Positions 43,031-51,839 of a DNA stretch of 64,000 nucleotides are shown one piece after another. The translations under genes and the position numbers were made by a program. The DNA comes from Methylobacterium sp. Leaf104 (lineage in GTDB: Bacteria > Pseudomonadota > Alphaproteobacteria > Rhizobiales > Beijerinckiaceae). How positions within the stretch are numbered: position 1 is the first letter of the stretch; each line of letters opens with the position of its first letter. The notes beneath the pieces were generated by a model, which did no database searches, was not told the DNA's origin, and worked only from the letters and a program-made list of their open reading frames with translations. The stretch spans positions 373,138 through 437,137 of the forward strand of contig NZ_LMMZ01000023.1 in NCBI RefSeq assembly GCF_001422885.1, given 5' to 3'.

Positions 43031-44050
43031 TTACTCGTCGTCGCCGATGACGCGGATCTTCACGACCGCGCGGGGGCGGGCGAAGAAGTGGAGGAAGCAG
43101 GCCTGCACCAGCATCTCCTCGCCCTTGCCGTGGTCGAGCTCGCGGATGGACGCGTACATGTCGAGGATCTGGCCGCGGAACTGCTTCATGTCCGAGGGGC
43201 CGGCGACGGCGCGGGCGAGGCCCTGGCCGATGGGGACCATGTAGGCGTAGTCGTCGTCGACGAAGCGCTCCAGGGTGCCGTCGGGCTTCTTGTAGTTGGT
43301 ACGGCCGTAGCCGACGATGTCCACGTCCTCCAGGATCGGGATCCCCTTGCGGGCGTCCTTCTGCTGGATGAAGAAGCGGCCCGCGTCGGTCATCGCCTCC
43401 TTGGCCTGCTTGTTCTTGCGCAGGCGGCGGTTGGCGTTGCGGCCCGACACGATGACGTAGCGCTCGGCCGAGTAGGAGCCGAGCTCGTCCTCGATCTCCT
43501 CCTTCTGCTCGACGATGGTGTCGCCCAGCGAGAACTTGCTGTCGGTCAGATCCCACTCGTTGACGATCTGGGTCTCGCCGAGGCGCTTGAACACGTCCAT
43601 CCAGACGGCGCCGTCGTTGTCGTAGATCCGGCCTTCGAGCCAACCCTTGGCCCGCTGGAAGCCGCGGGTCAGGGTGATGGACTGGGCCATCGGGGTGATG
43701 ATCTGGTTGCGGTAGGTCTCGGCCGTCCGCATGGCGATGGACCCGGTCTCGCGGGTCGGCACCAGGAGCTCGCGCTCGTGCAGGGTGTCGGTGACCTCGT
43801 AGACCGGCAACTTCAGGTCGACGGTGTCGCGCTTGTTGCGCAGGTTCGGGGTGGGGTTACCACCGCGGCCGGTGATCGGCAGGACCTGCACGAAGCCCTG
43901 CTCCATGTCGACCTGCACGCGGTCGGTCATGCACTCGCTGGAGCTCTCGGGGATGATGCCGGCGAGGCCGTCCTCGACCACCGGCAGCTTGTTGATCGCG
44001 TCGGTGACGTTCTCGTAGTGGAAGGGATCAGGGTTGCGCTCGGCGGACAT
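43031..44050 (-). CDS. major capsid protein (lambda gpE type)
   Basis: 339 residues from the ATG at 44050. Features of the Phage_cap_E fold group: DPFHYENVTDAINKLPVVED at the N-terminus, LPVYEVTDTLHERELLVP in the N-arm/E-loop region, FQRAKGWLEGRIYDNDG in the spine and PIGQGLARAVAGPSDMKQ near the C-terminus. Preceded by a gpD-like decoration gene and an HK97-type protease. It forms the icosahedral shell. Confidence comes from both sequence and gene order. Confidence 0.9.
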   Translation of the reverse strand: MSAERNPDPFHYENVTDAINKLPVVEDGLAGIIPESSSECMTDRVQVDMEQGFVQVLPITGRGGNPTPNLRNKRDTVDLKLPVYEVTDTLHERELLVPTRETGSIAMRTAETYRNQIITPMAQSITLTRGFQRAKGWLEGRIYDNDGAVWMDVFKRLGETQIVNEWDLTDSKFSLGDTIVEQKEEIEDELGSYSAERYVIVSGRNANRRLRKNKQAKEAMTDAGRFFIQQKDARKGIPILEDVDIVGYGRTNYKKPDGTLERFVDDDYAYMVPIGQGLARAVAGPSDMKQFRGQILDMYASIRELDHGKGEEMLVQACFLHFFARPRAVVKIRVIGDDE

Positions 44051-44084
44051 GGACGTGTCTCCAGACTGTTCGGGGGGCCGGCCG

Positions 44085-44474
44085 TTAGGCGCGGAAAAGG
44101 ATGCCGCGGGCCTCGGCCTCGGCGATGAGGGCGGCCTTGAGCGCGGCGGTTGCGGCCGCATCCACGCCCTTCGGGTAGGGGATGCGATCCGCGAACACCT
44201 CGCCGTCGCGGGTCAGAATCGTCGCGACCTCGAACTCGCCCTCGAAGCCTTCGAGGATGCGGTCGACGAGGAAGCCCTCCAGGACCTCGGAGCCGTCGAT
44301 GCCCTCGTTGTCGTAGGCAACGAGGAACCCGGTCGCGGTCAGGCGGGCGACGGGGGTGCCGGGCTCGTAGACGCGGTCGGGATTGATCTTGCCCACGTTG
44401 TAGGAACGGAGGCCGAGATCCGACTTGATGAACTCGGCGGCGTGGGTCCTGCCGGACTGGCGGGTCGCGTACAT
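44085..44474 (-). CDS. head decoration protein (lambda gpD-like)
   Basis: 129 residues: MYATRQSGRTHAAEFIKSDLG, then GLRSYNVGKI and PGTPVARLTATGFLVAYD, and a C-terminal VFADRIPYPKGVDAAATAAL. Size, Gly/Ala-rich loops and location between protease and capsid genes match the gpD trimeric decoration protein that stabilises the expanded head. Confidence 0.8.
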   Translation of the reverse strand: MYATRQSGRTHAAEFIKSDLGLRSYNVGKINPDRVYEPGTPVARLTATGFLVAYDNEGIDGSEVLEGFLVDRILEGFEGEFEVATILTRDGEVFADRIPYPKGVDAAATAALKAALIAEAEARGILFRA

Positions 44475-44495
44475 GGGTCTCTCCTGTGGTCTGGT

Positions 44496-45611
44496 TCAGC
44501 GACGGGCGGCCGCGCGCTCGTCGCGGTACTCGGAGCGGGTCTTGAGGGTGGTCTCCGCCGCACGGGCCCCGCCGGACGGGATCGACACGCCGGCGATCTC
44601 GCCACCCCCGGTGTGGATGGCGGCGACGCAAACGGTGCGGAGCTCGTCGACGGTGCCGCCCGTGGCAGCGATGCCTTCGAACTCCTCCAGGACGGCGGGT
44701 CCCTTCTTCGAGGCGATGCCCCGGAGGATCTGGACGTGGGCCGCACGGACCGCATCGGCAGCGGGTGCCGGGGCGGGCTTGGCCGCAGGCGGGGCGGCAC
44801 GGGTCGTGAGCTTGGCCTCGGCCGCAGCGAGGGCGCTGCGAAGGCCATCGACCTCGGCCTGCACGATGGCTTCGGCCTCGGGCTCCACAACGGCCGCCTG
44901 GGCTTCGACGGCCACGGGCGGCGTCTCGGTGGAGGCCGGCGCGGGCTCGGCGGAACGGGTGGCCTTGAGGGGCGCGGGGGTGGTCTTGGGCTGGGACACG
45001 TCGGGGGCTCCTGAACGGATGCGGGCCGCGCTGTCGGCGGGCACCGCGACGAGGGACGCCTCGCGCGGCCGCCAGCGGCTGATGGTGACGAGGGGGACCT
45101 GGCCGTCCCGGAGGGAGGCGGTCTCCTCCAGGATGTCGAAGCCGACGGACACGGACCGGATGATCCCGTCCTCGATGTCGGTGGCGATGTCGGCGACGCC
45201 GTCGCGGCGGGAGAGGCGGCCGGTGCACACCAGGCCCTCGTCCGCCAACCGCGCAGACTCGATGACCCCGACGATTGCCTCCACGTCCCAGTAGGAGTGG
45301 CTGTTGAGGATGCTCGACCCCACGAGGCCGTCGTCGCCGTCGAGGCCCTCGGCCCCGGCGATGACAAGCTGCTCCTCGACCTCGGTCCACCGGGGATAGC
45401 TATCGGTGTCGGTGACCAGGTAGCGGTATGACCGGCAGGGCTTGGACGTCGCGAGGACGAACTCGAACGTCATCGCCTCGGCGTCGTAGCTCTCGGAGGG
45501 GCCGGCGGCGGCGCGGACGTTGAGCCCGAGGGCATCGCGCATCCCACGGCTCACGCGGGGCGCACGTGGCGCCGGGGGCGTGTTCGGGGCTGCGGAACGG
45601 GGCTTGGCCAA
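44496..45611 (-). CDS. prohead protease / scaffold fusion (HK97-type)
   Basis: 371 residues. I prefer the TTG at 45611 (GGAG 8 bases upstream) giving LAKPRSAAPNTPPAP; the ATG at 45542 is the alternative. The protease domain (about 40-190) has SHSYWDVEAIVG with the likely catalytic His near 102 and IIRSVSVGF with the Ser near 152, as in S78 prohead proteases. The Ala/Glu/Pro-rich C-terminal half (about 200-371, AAVVEPEAEAIVQAEVDGL) looks like a scaffold domain, so protease and scaffold are fused in one gene. It processes and shapes the prohead made from the downstream capsid protein. Confidence 0.82.
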   Translation of the reverse strand: MAKPRSAAPNTPPAPRAPRVSRGMRDALGLNVRAAAGPSESYDAEAMTFEFVLATSKPCRSYRYLVTDTDSYPRWTEVEEQLVIAGAEGLDGDDGLVGSSILNSHSYWDVEAIVGVIESARLADEGLVCTGRLSRRDGVADIATDIEDGIIRSVSVGFDILEETASLRDGQVPLVTISRWRPREASLVAVPADSAARIRSGAPDVSQPKTTPAPLKATRSAEPAPASTETPPVAVEAQAAVVEPEAEAIVQAEVDGLRSALAAAEAKLTTRAAPPAAKPAPAPAADAVRAAHVQILRGIASKKGPAVLEEFEGIAATGGTVDELRTVCVAAIHTGGGEIAGVSIPSGGARAAETTLKTRSEYRDERAAARR

Positions 45612-45651
45612 GGTGGTGCTCCAGGTATCTACCCAGAGGCTCCGCCCTCGT

Positions 45652-45674
45652 GCGTGGCCCGTGCAAGGCCACGC
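45652..45674 (-). repeat. conserved phage hairpin, copy 3
   Basis: 8-base stem GCGTGGCC/GGCCACGC, same loop, between the portal stop (45,688) and the protease start. The outermost pair is G-C where copies 1 and 4 have C-G, a compensatory change that supports a structured RNA. Confidence 0.8.
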
Positions 45675-45687
45675 CTCCGCGTTCCGT

Positions 45688-47331
45688 TCAGTCCTGATCC
45701 AGGACGCTGTCCTCGCGGGAGGAGGCCTCCACCAGATCCCTCTCGCGCGCCTCCTCGGCCTCGGCCTCCGCGAGGATCCGGTCGGCCGCCTCGACCCCGC
45801 CGGCCCACGTCTCCGCCCCGACCTTCTCCTTGAACCCAAGGGCGACGTCCCGGGCGGCCGCCTTCGCCGCGCGCCTGGCCCGGACCTCGGGACGCATCCC
45901 GAACATCGAGGTGGTGACGGTGTCCTTGTCGATGACCTTGGCGTCGATGGCCTTGATCAGGGCGGAGATCTCCTGCGCCTGGCGGGTGATCTGCATGGCA
46001 GGCCACTGCCACTCGCACCGATAGGCCTCCCACAGGGGGCGGCCCGGCGGCGGGGTCCACAGGCCCAGCGCGACGACCTGGTCGATGAAGGCGATGCGGG
46101 CCGGGTTGAGCACCTGGTGCTCCATGCGGGCGTGCTCGATGTCCGCCTTCCGACGCAGCGAGATGCCGGCGAAGCTCATCGCCCGCTCGGTGATGCTCTC
46201 GTAATCGCCGGTCACCTCGTGCACCGGGGTGCCCATGCCGGCGCAGATGTAGAGCAGGTTGATCCGGACCGTGGGCTGGAAGTTGGCGTTCGCCGGAGGG
46301 GCGATCATCTTCGCCTTGAGGCCCCTGGGCGGCCGCGCGATCAGGCCGGGCGACAGGCGCATCGACCTGATGAAGGCCTGCTTGTCCGCCTCCGTGGGCT
46401 CCTCCTCGGAGCTCTGCGCATCGATGTCCTCCTCGAACATAATGGAGAGGCATTGCGCATTCAGGGCGACGCGGGTGTTGGCGTCCTCCAGGTCGCTGTT
46501 CTTGAGCGAGCGCAGGATGCCGGCCGCGAGGGGGACCTCGGGCCTGACGGCGCCGGTCTCGCTGGGCACGTGGAGATGGTAGAACTCGTCCGCCGGGACC
46601 CGAGTCTGCGTGAGGGGCGCGTTGAACCCGAAACCGGAATTGTCCCGGGGATGGCGCCGGTATGGCCAGTACGCGGCCCGTGCCCCGATGCCGTCGAGCT
46701 CGACGCCCTGCACGAACTGGTTGCCGGGCGCGATGCCTTCACCCGCCCCGGGGGAGAGCGTGTTGCTCGTCGTCAGGTACTGGCTCGAAAGGCTCTGGAA
46801 CTGGAGCGGCACCAGAAGCCCGCGCTCCGGCACGAACGTGCCATCCCGGAGGCGCTTGACCTTCCGTGCCCGCTTCCGGGCGAATGCCTCGCCGTCCAGC
46901 GTGTAGTCGCGGTAAAGGTCGTCCCGGAGCCACCCCCCAAGGTCCTGCACGCCGCGGGCGTCGAACTGGGACGAGGCCGCGCACCACAGGTCGTCGAGCT
47001 CGGGGAACTTGGATACCGGGATGGGCCCGGTCGAGATCATCAACTCGCCCGTCTTCTGGACGAGGGACCTGACCCAGTTGTCGTTCCGGTACTGATGGCG
47101 CACCAGGCGTTGCGAGGGTCGGAAGAAGCGGATCGCGTCGAAGGGCCCGAGGTCCGCGACCTGGGGGACGTTGCCCCGCTGGGAGGCCGCAAGGTACGGC
47201 GGGAGGATGCGGCCGCCACCCATGGAGAAGCCCTCGCCCCGGCTGGCGTCGGGCGCGGTGACGGTGGCGAATGCCCCCCGGAGCGCGTGGGCCGCGCGGG
47301 CGATGAGGCCCGGGTTCTGGGACGCGGCCAT
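45688..47331 (-). CDS. portal protein (lambda gpB family)
   Basis: 547 residues from the ATG at 47331. Typical portal landmarks of the lambda-like family: RHQYRNDNWVRSLVQKTGELM, DLWCAASSQFDARGVQDLGG, YLTTSNTLSPGAGEG, then the stem/wing region with VPADEFYHLHVPSET and VTGDYESITERAMSFAG. It forms the dodecameric ring for DNA entry and tail attachment. It lies directly downstream of the gpW-like joiner gene, as in lambda. The C-terminus is acidic (DLVEASSREDSVLDQD). Confidence 0.92.
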   Translation of the reverse strand: MAASQNPGLIARAAHALRGAFATVTAPDASRGEGFSMGGGRILPPYLAASQRGNVPQVADLGPFDAIRFFRPSQRLVRHQYRNDNWVRSLVQKTGELMISTGPIPVSKFPELDDLWCAASSQFDARGVQDLGGWLRDDLYRDYTLDGEAFARKRARKVKRLRDGTFVPERGLLVPLQFQSLSSQYLTTSNTLSPGAGEGIAPGNQFVQGVELDGIGARAAYWPYRRHPRDNSGFGFNAPLTQTRVPADEFYHLHVPSETGAVRPEVPLAAGILRSLKNSDLEDANTRVALNAQCLSIMFEEDIDAQSSEEEPTEADKQAFIRSMRLSPGLIARPPRGLKAKMIAPPANANFQPTVRINLLYICAGMGTPVHEVTGDYESITERAMSFAGISLRRKADIEHARMEHQVLNPARIAFIDQVVALGLWTPPPGRPLWEAYRCEWQWPAMQITRQAQEISALIKAIDAKVIDKDTVTTSMFGMRPEVRARRAAKAAARDVALGFKEKVGAETWAGGVEAADRILAEAEAEEARERDLVEASSREDSVLDQD

Positions 47332-47332
47332 G

Positions 47333-47623
47333 TCAGTATCCCGAGTCGTAGTCGACGGCGAAGTACCGCATCGTCGTCTGGATGGTCCGGTTCCTCTTGG
47401 GAGGGGCCACCGGCCGCGGCAGGCCACGGAGCTCGTGGAGCCGGCACCGCATCTGCCAGATGTCGTACTCGGCCTCGTCCCGATCCCCGAAGACGGCGCC
47501 GCCGCCGGGGCCGGTGATCTGGCGGGCGTTGGTCCCCAGTTGCCCCTGGATGTGTGCGATGCCGGCGACGCACTGCGCCTCGGTGTACTCCGCGTACGTG
47601 TTCCAGGTCGCCACTGCGCTCAC
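47333..47623 (-). CDS. gpW-like head-tail joining protein
   Basis: 96 residues from a GTG at 47623 overlapping the terminase stop (GTGA). Small protein between terminase and portal genes, the exact place of lambda gpW; GDRDEAEYDIWQMRCRLHELRG is the helical part. It would plug the portal after packaging. Assignment relies mainly on order and size. Confidence 0.65.
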   Translation of the reverse strand: MSAVATWNTYAEYTEAQCVAGIAHIQGQLGTNARQITGPGGGAVFGDRDEAEYDIWQMRCRLHELRGLPRPVAPPKRNRTIQTTMRYFAVDYDSGY

Positions 47624-49929
47624 CCATCGGCCTCGGCATAGACGACGTCGTATCGTCCGGACGCCCGCGCCGGGGCCTCTACGGCAACGGGGGCTGCCCC
47701 TCGCGGCCGGTCCCCGGACAGGCGCCTGACACCCGAGAGGGCGCGGGGCGCCACAGCCGGGGCGGGCGCGGGACGGGGCTCACTGCCAGCACGGTTCCCG
47801 CTGGGCCGTGGCCCGTGCAAGGCCACGGGGGCGGCGCGCGGCATGTCCGCCTTTGCGGACGATGGGCGCTCCGGCGGGGATTCCGGTTTGCGGTTGGGGC
47901 GCATCGCTCTCACGTCCTCATCCAGGCCGATGGCCTTCCTTGTCACGGCGCTCTTCCTCCACTGGTACCGCATGGCCGCGATGGCCATGACCACGCAGTC
48001 GAGCGCCTCGTTGGGATGGTGCTCGAACTCCTTCATCCACTTGGACAGGCCCGGCCGCTTCTCGTCGAAGACCAGGGTCTCGGCCGTGAGCTGGCGGAAG
48101 AAATCCGTGCCCTCAAGCGAGCGGGCGAAGTGGAACGAGAACGGCTGCCCGGGCTCGATGCCGAGGCACATGTCCACGTAGTCCTTGATCCCCTGGGTGC
48201 CGATCAGGTTGAGCTTGGTCGCGCCTCTGGCGACGGTCGCGGATCCCTGGATGGCCTCGGCCCGCTTGCCGACGTACCCCCAGGTCTCGGACCTGCCCTT
48301 CATGGCGAGGAACCGCCGGCGCCTGCTCTCGGGGTGGGCGACCATCGCCATGCCCCGCTCCTGCTCGTCGGACACGTCGATGCCCACGCGCTGGATCTTG
48401 AGGAGGCTACCGTCCGGGCGCCGCCACGGCTCGTCCACCATGTCCCATAGCTGCCGGGCGGCGTCGGGCCCGAACGGCACTAGGCGCTCCCAGTCCTCGG
48501 TCACCACGCCTTCGTCGTCCACGTGCATGGTGGGCACCCGGTCGAGGATGCGGCGGTCGAGGACCCACTTCTCCTCGTTCTTCCCCACGCCGACGAGCAC
48601 CGCCTCGTGGCGAGGCAGGGTTCCGAACCGCTCCGAGCCGGTCTGCTTGTCGACCCCCCAGTACCCCTCCAGGACCTGCTGCGGGCACGGAGCCTCCCAG
48701 TCCTCGCACCGCGCCTCCAGCCCCTCCGGATCCCGCTTCCCCTCGACGTCCGGGACGTAGGGGATGCCGAGCCAAAGGTTGACGTAGTCCTGCCGCTGGG
48801 TCGGGTCGACGATGGTGGACAGGTACTTGCGGACGATGTGGATCCATCGAGTCTCGGGGTCCTTCGAGTGGATCGCCCACGTCTCGAAACCGATCAGGCC
48901 TGGCTCGTCCGGGCGCCGGGTCGGGGTGAAGGCGCCGGCCTCCATGGTCTCGTCGCGGTCGGCCTCGACAAGCCACTTGCGGCAGGCGGGGTTAGCGCAC
49001 TCGTACCCGATCTCTCCGACCTCGCGGAACGTCTCGTCCTCCCCCGTCTCGGGGTTCCGGACCACGACGTCGACGCACCGGAACTTGAGGCCGGGCCCGG
49101 CGATCTCGGTCTTCGCCCCCGCCTCGGACACGTTCCGGTGGAACTCCTGCACGTGGCCGCAACATGCGAACGGCATCTTGAGGACGCGCTTGTCGGACTT
49201 GGCGTGCTCGACGGCGATGACGCTCTCGGGCACCGTGGGGGTGCCGCCGAGGTAGAGCTTGGACCCGACGTACTCGGACGCACGGCGCCCGGCGAGGCCG
49301 ACCTTGTTGCCCTCCTTGCCCTTGCCGGTGGCGAAGAACACGGGGTCGCCCGCCTCGTCGATGGAGACGATGAAGCCGCGGATCGCCTTGAACGCGCCGT
49401 CGGTCTGGACGCCACGCTGCTGGAACACGGCCCCGTTGCGCAGGTAGCGGTCCGTCCACGCGTCCTGCACCCCCGAACGGCTGTCCGGGCGCAGGACGCT
49501 CGTCAACGCCGTCGAGGCCTGGAGGATGGGGTAGAGGCGGTCGTCGTGCCACTTCTGGGCATCGCCGTCTGACCGCTCGTAGAAGATCGTGTCGTAGCCT
49601 TCCCAGGCCCCGTAGTAGATATGGATGAGGGCGAGGAGGGTGGACGACCCGGCACGGGGCGGCTTGAGCCACGAGATGCGGCGCGCCCCTTCCTCCTGGA
49701 ATGCGCCGGCGACGGAACGCTGGACGATGTCGAGCTCGACCGGACCCGGCCGGGGCCCGGTCGGGATGACCAGGTTGTCCTCGATCCAGTCGGCGATGGG
49801 CGTCGGTTCGTTCGGGATCAGGGCCTGGGACCCACGCTCCATCCCGTCGAACAGGGCCTCGATGCCCGGGGCCGTCAGGTCCCTCAGGACCTCCAGGTCG
49901 TAATCGTCGAATACGTCCCTATGGCGCAT
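47620..49929 (-). CDS. terminase large subunit (lambda gpA family)
   Basis: 769 residues. ATPase part: Walker A-like WLKPPRAGSST near 87-97, a deviant form as in lambda gpA, and Walker B IVSIDEAGD near 187-195. Zn-like Cys residues FACCGHVQEFH and YECANPACRKW lie in the middle. A nuclease-type region with VGIDVSDEQERG near 515 and NEALDCVVMAIAA near 660 follows. The last 75 residues are low-complexity Pro/Ala/Arg. It packages DNA and cuts cos. The start overlaps the small subunit gene by 11 bases. A conserved hairpin and palindrome lie inside its 3' end. Confidence 0.93.
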   Translation of the reverse strand: MRHRDVFDDYDLEVLRDLTAPGIEALFDGMERGSQALIPNEPTPIADWIEDNLVIPTGPRPGPVELDIVQRSVAGAFQEEGARRISWLKPPRAGSSTLLALIHIYYGAWEGYDTIFYERSDGDAQKWHDDRLYPILQASTALTSVLRPDSRSGVQDAWTDRYLRNGAVFQQRGVQTDGAFKAIRGFIVSIDEAGDPVFFATGKGKEGNKVGLAGRRASEYVGSKLYLGGTPTVPESVIAVEHAKSDKRVLKMPFACCGHVQEFHRNVSEAGAKTEIAGPGLKFRCVDVVVRNPETGEDETFREVGEIGYECANPACRKWLVEADRDETMEAGAFTPTRRPDEPGLIGFETWAIHSKDPETRWIHIVRKYLSTIVDPTQRQDYVNLWLGIPYVPDVEGKRDPEGLEARCEDWEAPCPQQVLEGYWGVDKQTGSERFGTLPRHEAVLVGVGKNEEKWVLDRRILDRVPTMHVDDEGVVTEDWERLVPFGPDAARQLWDMVDEPWRRPDGSLLKIQRVGIDVSDEQERGMAMVAHPESRRRRFLAMKGRSETWGYVGKRAEAIQGSATVARGATKLNLIGTQGIKDYVDMCLGIEPGQPFSFHFARSLEGTDFFRQLTAETLVFDEKRPGLSKWMKEFEHHPNEALDCVVMAIAAMRYQWRKSAVTRKAIGLDEDVRAMRPNRKPESPPERPSSAKADMPRAAPVALHGPRPSGNRAGSEPRPAPAPAVAPRALSGVRRLSGDRPRGAAPVAVEAPARASGRYDVVYAEADG
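47806..47828 (-). repeat. conserved phage hairpin, copy 4 (inside terminase gene)
   Basis: 8-base stem CCGTGGCC/GGCCACGG with the standard loop, translated as VALHGPRP in the low-complexity tail of the terminase. 17 bases further upstream on the coding strand lies a perfect copy of the interrupted palindrome (47,845-47,860). Confidence 0.75.
47845..47860. repeat. interrupted palindrome, perfect copy
   Basis: GTCCGCCTTTGCGGAC in the 3' end of the terminase gene; translated SAKAD. Confidence 0.65.
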
Positions 49930-50512
49930 CGCGGATGACCTTGGCCTCGGCCTTCTGCGCCTCCGCCAGGGCCGCCCGGCAGGTCTTCTCGGCCTGCGCG
50001 TACCACCGCCTGACCTTGTCGTCCGGAAAGCCGGCCATGTCCCGGAAGATGCGGCCGGGGATCGACATGACGGTCTGGCGAATGACGCCGTTGGCGCGCT
50101 CCCTGGCGGCCTCGATGACGTCCACGGGGGCGACGGCCCCGATCACCTTAGCGGTCATGGCGAAATCGCGCTTGGCCCGGATGATCTTGACCGGGTCCTT
50201 GATCCCCATCCAGGTATGCCCCTCGGGGACGGGCGCGTTCACCAGGGCCTCCGCCGCGGCGAGCTTCTCGCGCCACTCCACGAACCGCCGGACGTTGACC
50301 TGGAACCCCACCCCCCGGGCGCCGGTGCGCTCCGTCGGCATGCCCTTCTTCAGGGCCCATTCCGAGAGCGTCCCCCGGTCGAACCCGGTCAGCCTCTCAA
50401 GCTCCACCAGGTTGACGACGGCCCCGCGATCCGACGCGGTGTCCGCATTTGCGGACGGTCCGGAATCTGGAGCGAACGGATCGGGCGAAATGCTGGGTCC
50501 GGTTTCGCGCAT
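49919..50512 (-). CDS. terminase small subunit (Nu1-like)
   Basis: 197 residues. A winged-helix domain near 35-85 (LVELERLTGFDRGTLSEWALKK, then VNVRRFVEWREKLA) resembles lambda Nu1, which recognises cos DNA. The middle part (EGHTWMGIKDPVKIIRAKRDFAM) and helical C-terminus (about 165-197) would bind the large subunit. The adjacent upstream region (50,513-50,799) is the expected cos location. The N-terminal tail is Ser/Asp/Pro-rich and contains a palindrome copy. Confidence 0.85.
   Translation of the reverse strand: MRETGPSISPDPFAPDSGPSANADTASDRGAVVNLVELERLTGFDRGTLSEWALKKGMPTERTGARGVGFQVNVRRFVEWREKLAAAEALVNAPVPEGHTWMGIKDPVKIIRAKRDFAMTAKVIGAVAPVDVIEAARERANGVIRQTVMSIPGRIFRDMAGFPDDKVRRWYAQAEKTCRAALAEAQKAEAKVIRDAP
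50441..50456. repeat. interrupted palindrome, perfect copy (family summary)
   Basis: GTCCGCATTTGCGGAC. Family consensus GTCCGC-N4-GCGGAC with an AT-rich centre. Other copies I read: 22,276; 22,460 (perfect); 24,759; 34,370; 38,585; 42,354; 42,854; 47,845 (perfect); 51,502; 55,527; 55,692; 56,543; 56,597 (start coordinates; 0-2 arm mismatches). None was seen in bases 1-20,175. Confidence 0.65.
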
Positions 50513-50799
50513 GAGTGCCTCGATCCCGCATTCCCGGGAGCGGTTCCCTCTTGGATGTCAGAGACTTCGCCGCGATCCGAATGGGGAATGCGGCATGTGA
50601 TTTGAAAATTTCACAAGTGTTGAACGTCCGGGGGCGAATGCCTCCCCGCACGTCTCCTTTGGCCCGTGGGGACCCCGTCGACCCCATGCCAGCGTGCGCG
50701 GGGTCGGGATCCGATGCGGTGGAGCGTCGACGGCATGGCGTGGCCCGTGCAAGGCCACGCGGACGGGTTGCGTGGGCCGCAAATGGGCCGTGGAACCGG
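50513..50799. promoter_or_regulatory. region upstream of terminase small subunit, candidate cos and late promoter
   Basis: 287 bases without a gene. It includes an AT-rich island with TGTGA (50,596-50,600) and TCACA (50,611-50,615) around TTTGAAAATT, which looks bent or IHF-friendly, and the conserved hairpin at 50,738-50,760. In lambda-type phages cos lies immediately upstream of the Nu1 gene, so it is the best place to look for it here. Confidence 0.45.
50738..50760 (-). repeat. conserved phage hairpin, copy 5
   Basis: 8-base stem GCGTGGCC/GGCCACGC with the standard loop, between the gene ending at 50,800 and the terminase small subunit. Confidence 0.8.
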
Positions 50800-51648
50800 T
50801 CACCCGCCCCCTGAACGCCAGCCCCGATGCCGGAGGTTCTCCGCGAGCTCGCCCGCCATCAGGTCCGCGACCCCCCTCTGGGCCTGAGACACGGCGTCCT
50901 CGAACGGTCTCTGCATCACCGGCCGGTACTCCGCCCGGGGGATCTCCACCATCAAAATCCTGGGGCGACCGAGGTTGACCACCTTCGGCAAGGCCTTGAC
51001 CTTGCCCTTGGCGTTGATGAACCTCGACTTGGCGTTGCCGTACTCGTCCGCCTGTGCACGAACCCTGGGCGGCCGGGCGATGTAGCCCATGAGACGGGAC
51101 CCACCCACCTTCACCTCGCCCCTGTAGACCCCCCAGCGCCCTGCCACGGTCCTCTTGGCGTACTGCCCTTCCGCATTGCGCGCGAGCCTGGCCATGGTCG
51201 CCCCGGGAAGGTCGTGGGAGCGGTTGGGGCGTATCCCCTGCGTCAGGGCCAGGTTCTTCCAGTGCGGCACCAGGATGCGATCCTGAGCCAGTCCCACGTC
51301 GCCGGGAAACCGCGTGGTCCGGCTGTCGCCCATCGCGTACTTCATGACCACGCTCTGGGGGTCCGCTACGTACGCCTCCGCCTCGACCCCGTCCCTCAGG
51401 GACCGCCCCTTCCCCAGGCTCCGACGGTATTGCCACGCCTGGAGCATCCACGGGGTGGCGTCCTTGAAGACGTCATCGGTCGCGTCCCGCATATGGACTT
51501 TGACCGCTTTTGCGGACTCGTCGACCGTCCACGCGGCCGCCCTCTCGAATTTCCGGTACGAGACCTCGGAGACGTACTGCTCCTCCCACGACCTGATCGC
51601 GCGGGTGAGGTCCTGGACGAACCGGGCGTATGTGGGAGGGGCTGCCAT
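50800..51648 (-). CDS. hypothetical phage protein upstream of terminase
   Basis: 282 residues from the ATG at 51648. Helical N-terminus (FVQDLTRAIRSWEEQYVSEV), a central YVADPQSVVMKYAMGDSRTT, and a C-terminal basic/aromatic region (RVRAQADEYGNAKSRFINAKG), ending VSQAQRGVADLMAGELAENL. Layout resembles virion-morphogenesis or minor head proteins, but I do not recognise it firmly. It is transcribed in line with the late operon and separated from the terminase by a conserved hairpin. Confidence 0.6.
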   Translation of the reverse strand: MAAPPTYARFVQDLTRAIRSWEEQYVSEVSYRKFERAAAWTVDESAKAVKVHMRDATDDVFKDATPWMLQAWQYRRSLGKGRSLRDGVEAEAYVADPQSVVMKYAMGDSRTTRFPGDVGLAQDRILVPHWKNLALTQGIRPNRSHDLPGATMARLARNAEGQYAKRTVAGRWGVYRGEVKVGGSRLMGYIARPPRVRAQADEYGNAKSRFINAKGKVKALPKVVNLGRPRILMVEIPRAEYRPVMQRPFEDAVSQAQRGVADLMAGELAENLRHRGWRSGGG

Positions 51649-51667
51649 GGGCGTTTCGTACCCGGCA

Positions 51668-51692
51668 TGGCGTGGCCCGATGAAGGTCACGC
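51668..51692 (-). repeat. degenerate copy of the conserved hairpin
   Basis: GGCGTGGCC-CGATGAA-GGTCACGCC: loop changed in two places and one stem pair altered. It lies 20 bases upstream of the gene starting at 51,648. Confidence 0.5.
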
Positions 51693-51835
51693 CTACGGCC
51701 CTGGGAAGGGCAGGAAGGGGTATCCCGGTAGCCTACGGCCCTGACGCTGCGCGGGCTCTCCCGAGGCTACGCCCTGACCCCTGGGAGGCTCTCCCGGTGC
51801 CTACGGCCTTGACGCTGCGCGAAGGGTCCCGGAAA
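51690..51835. repeat. degenerate tandem repeats CCTACGGCC-TGACGCTGCGCG
   Basis: Three to four imperfect units containing GCCTACGGCCCTGACGCTGC or a close variant (near 51,692, 51,731, 51,770 and 51,799), alternating with CTCTCCCG-type blocks, in the non-coding gap between the replication gene and the hypothetical late gene. Iteron-like in appearance. Confidence 0.5.
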
Positions 51836-51839
51836 CGAC

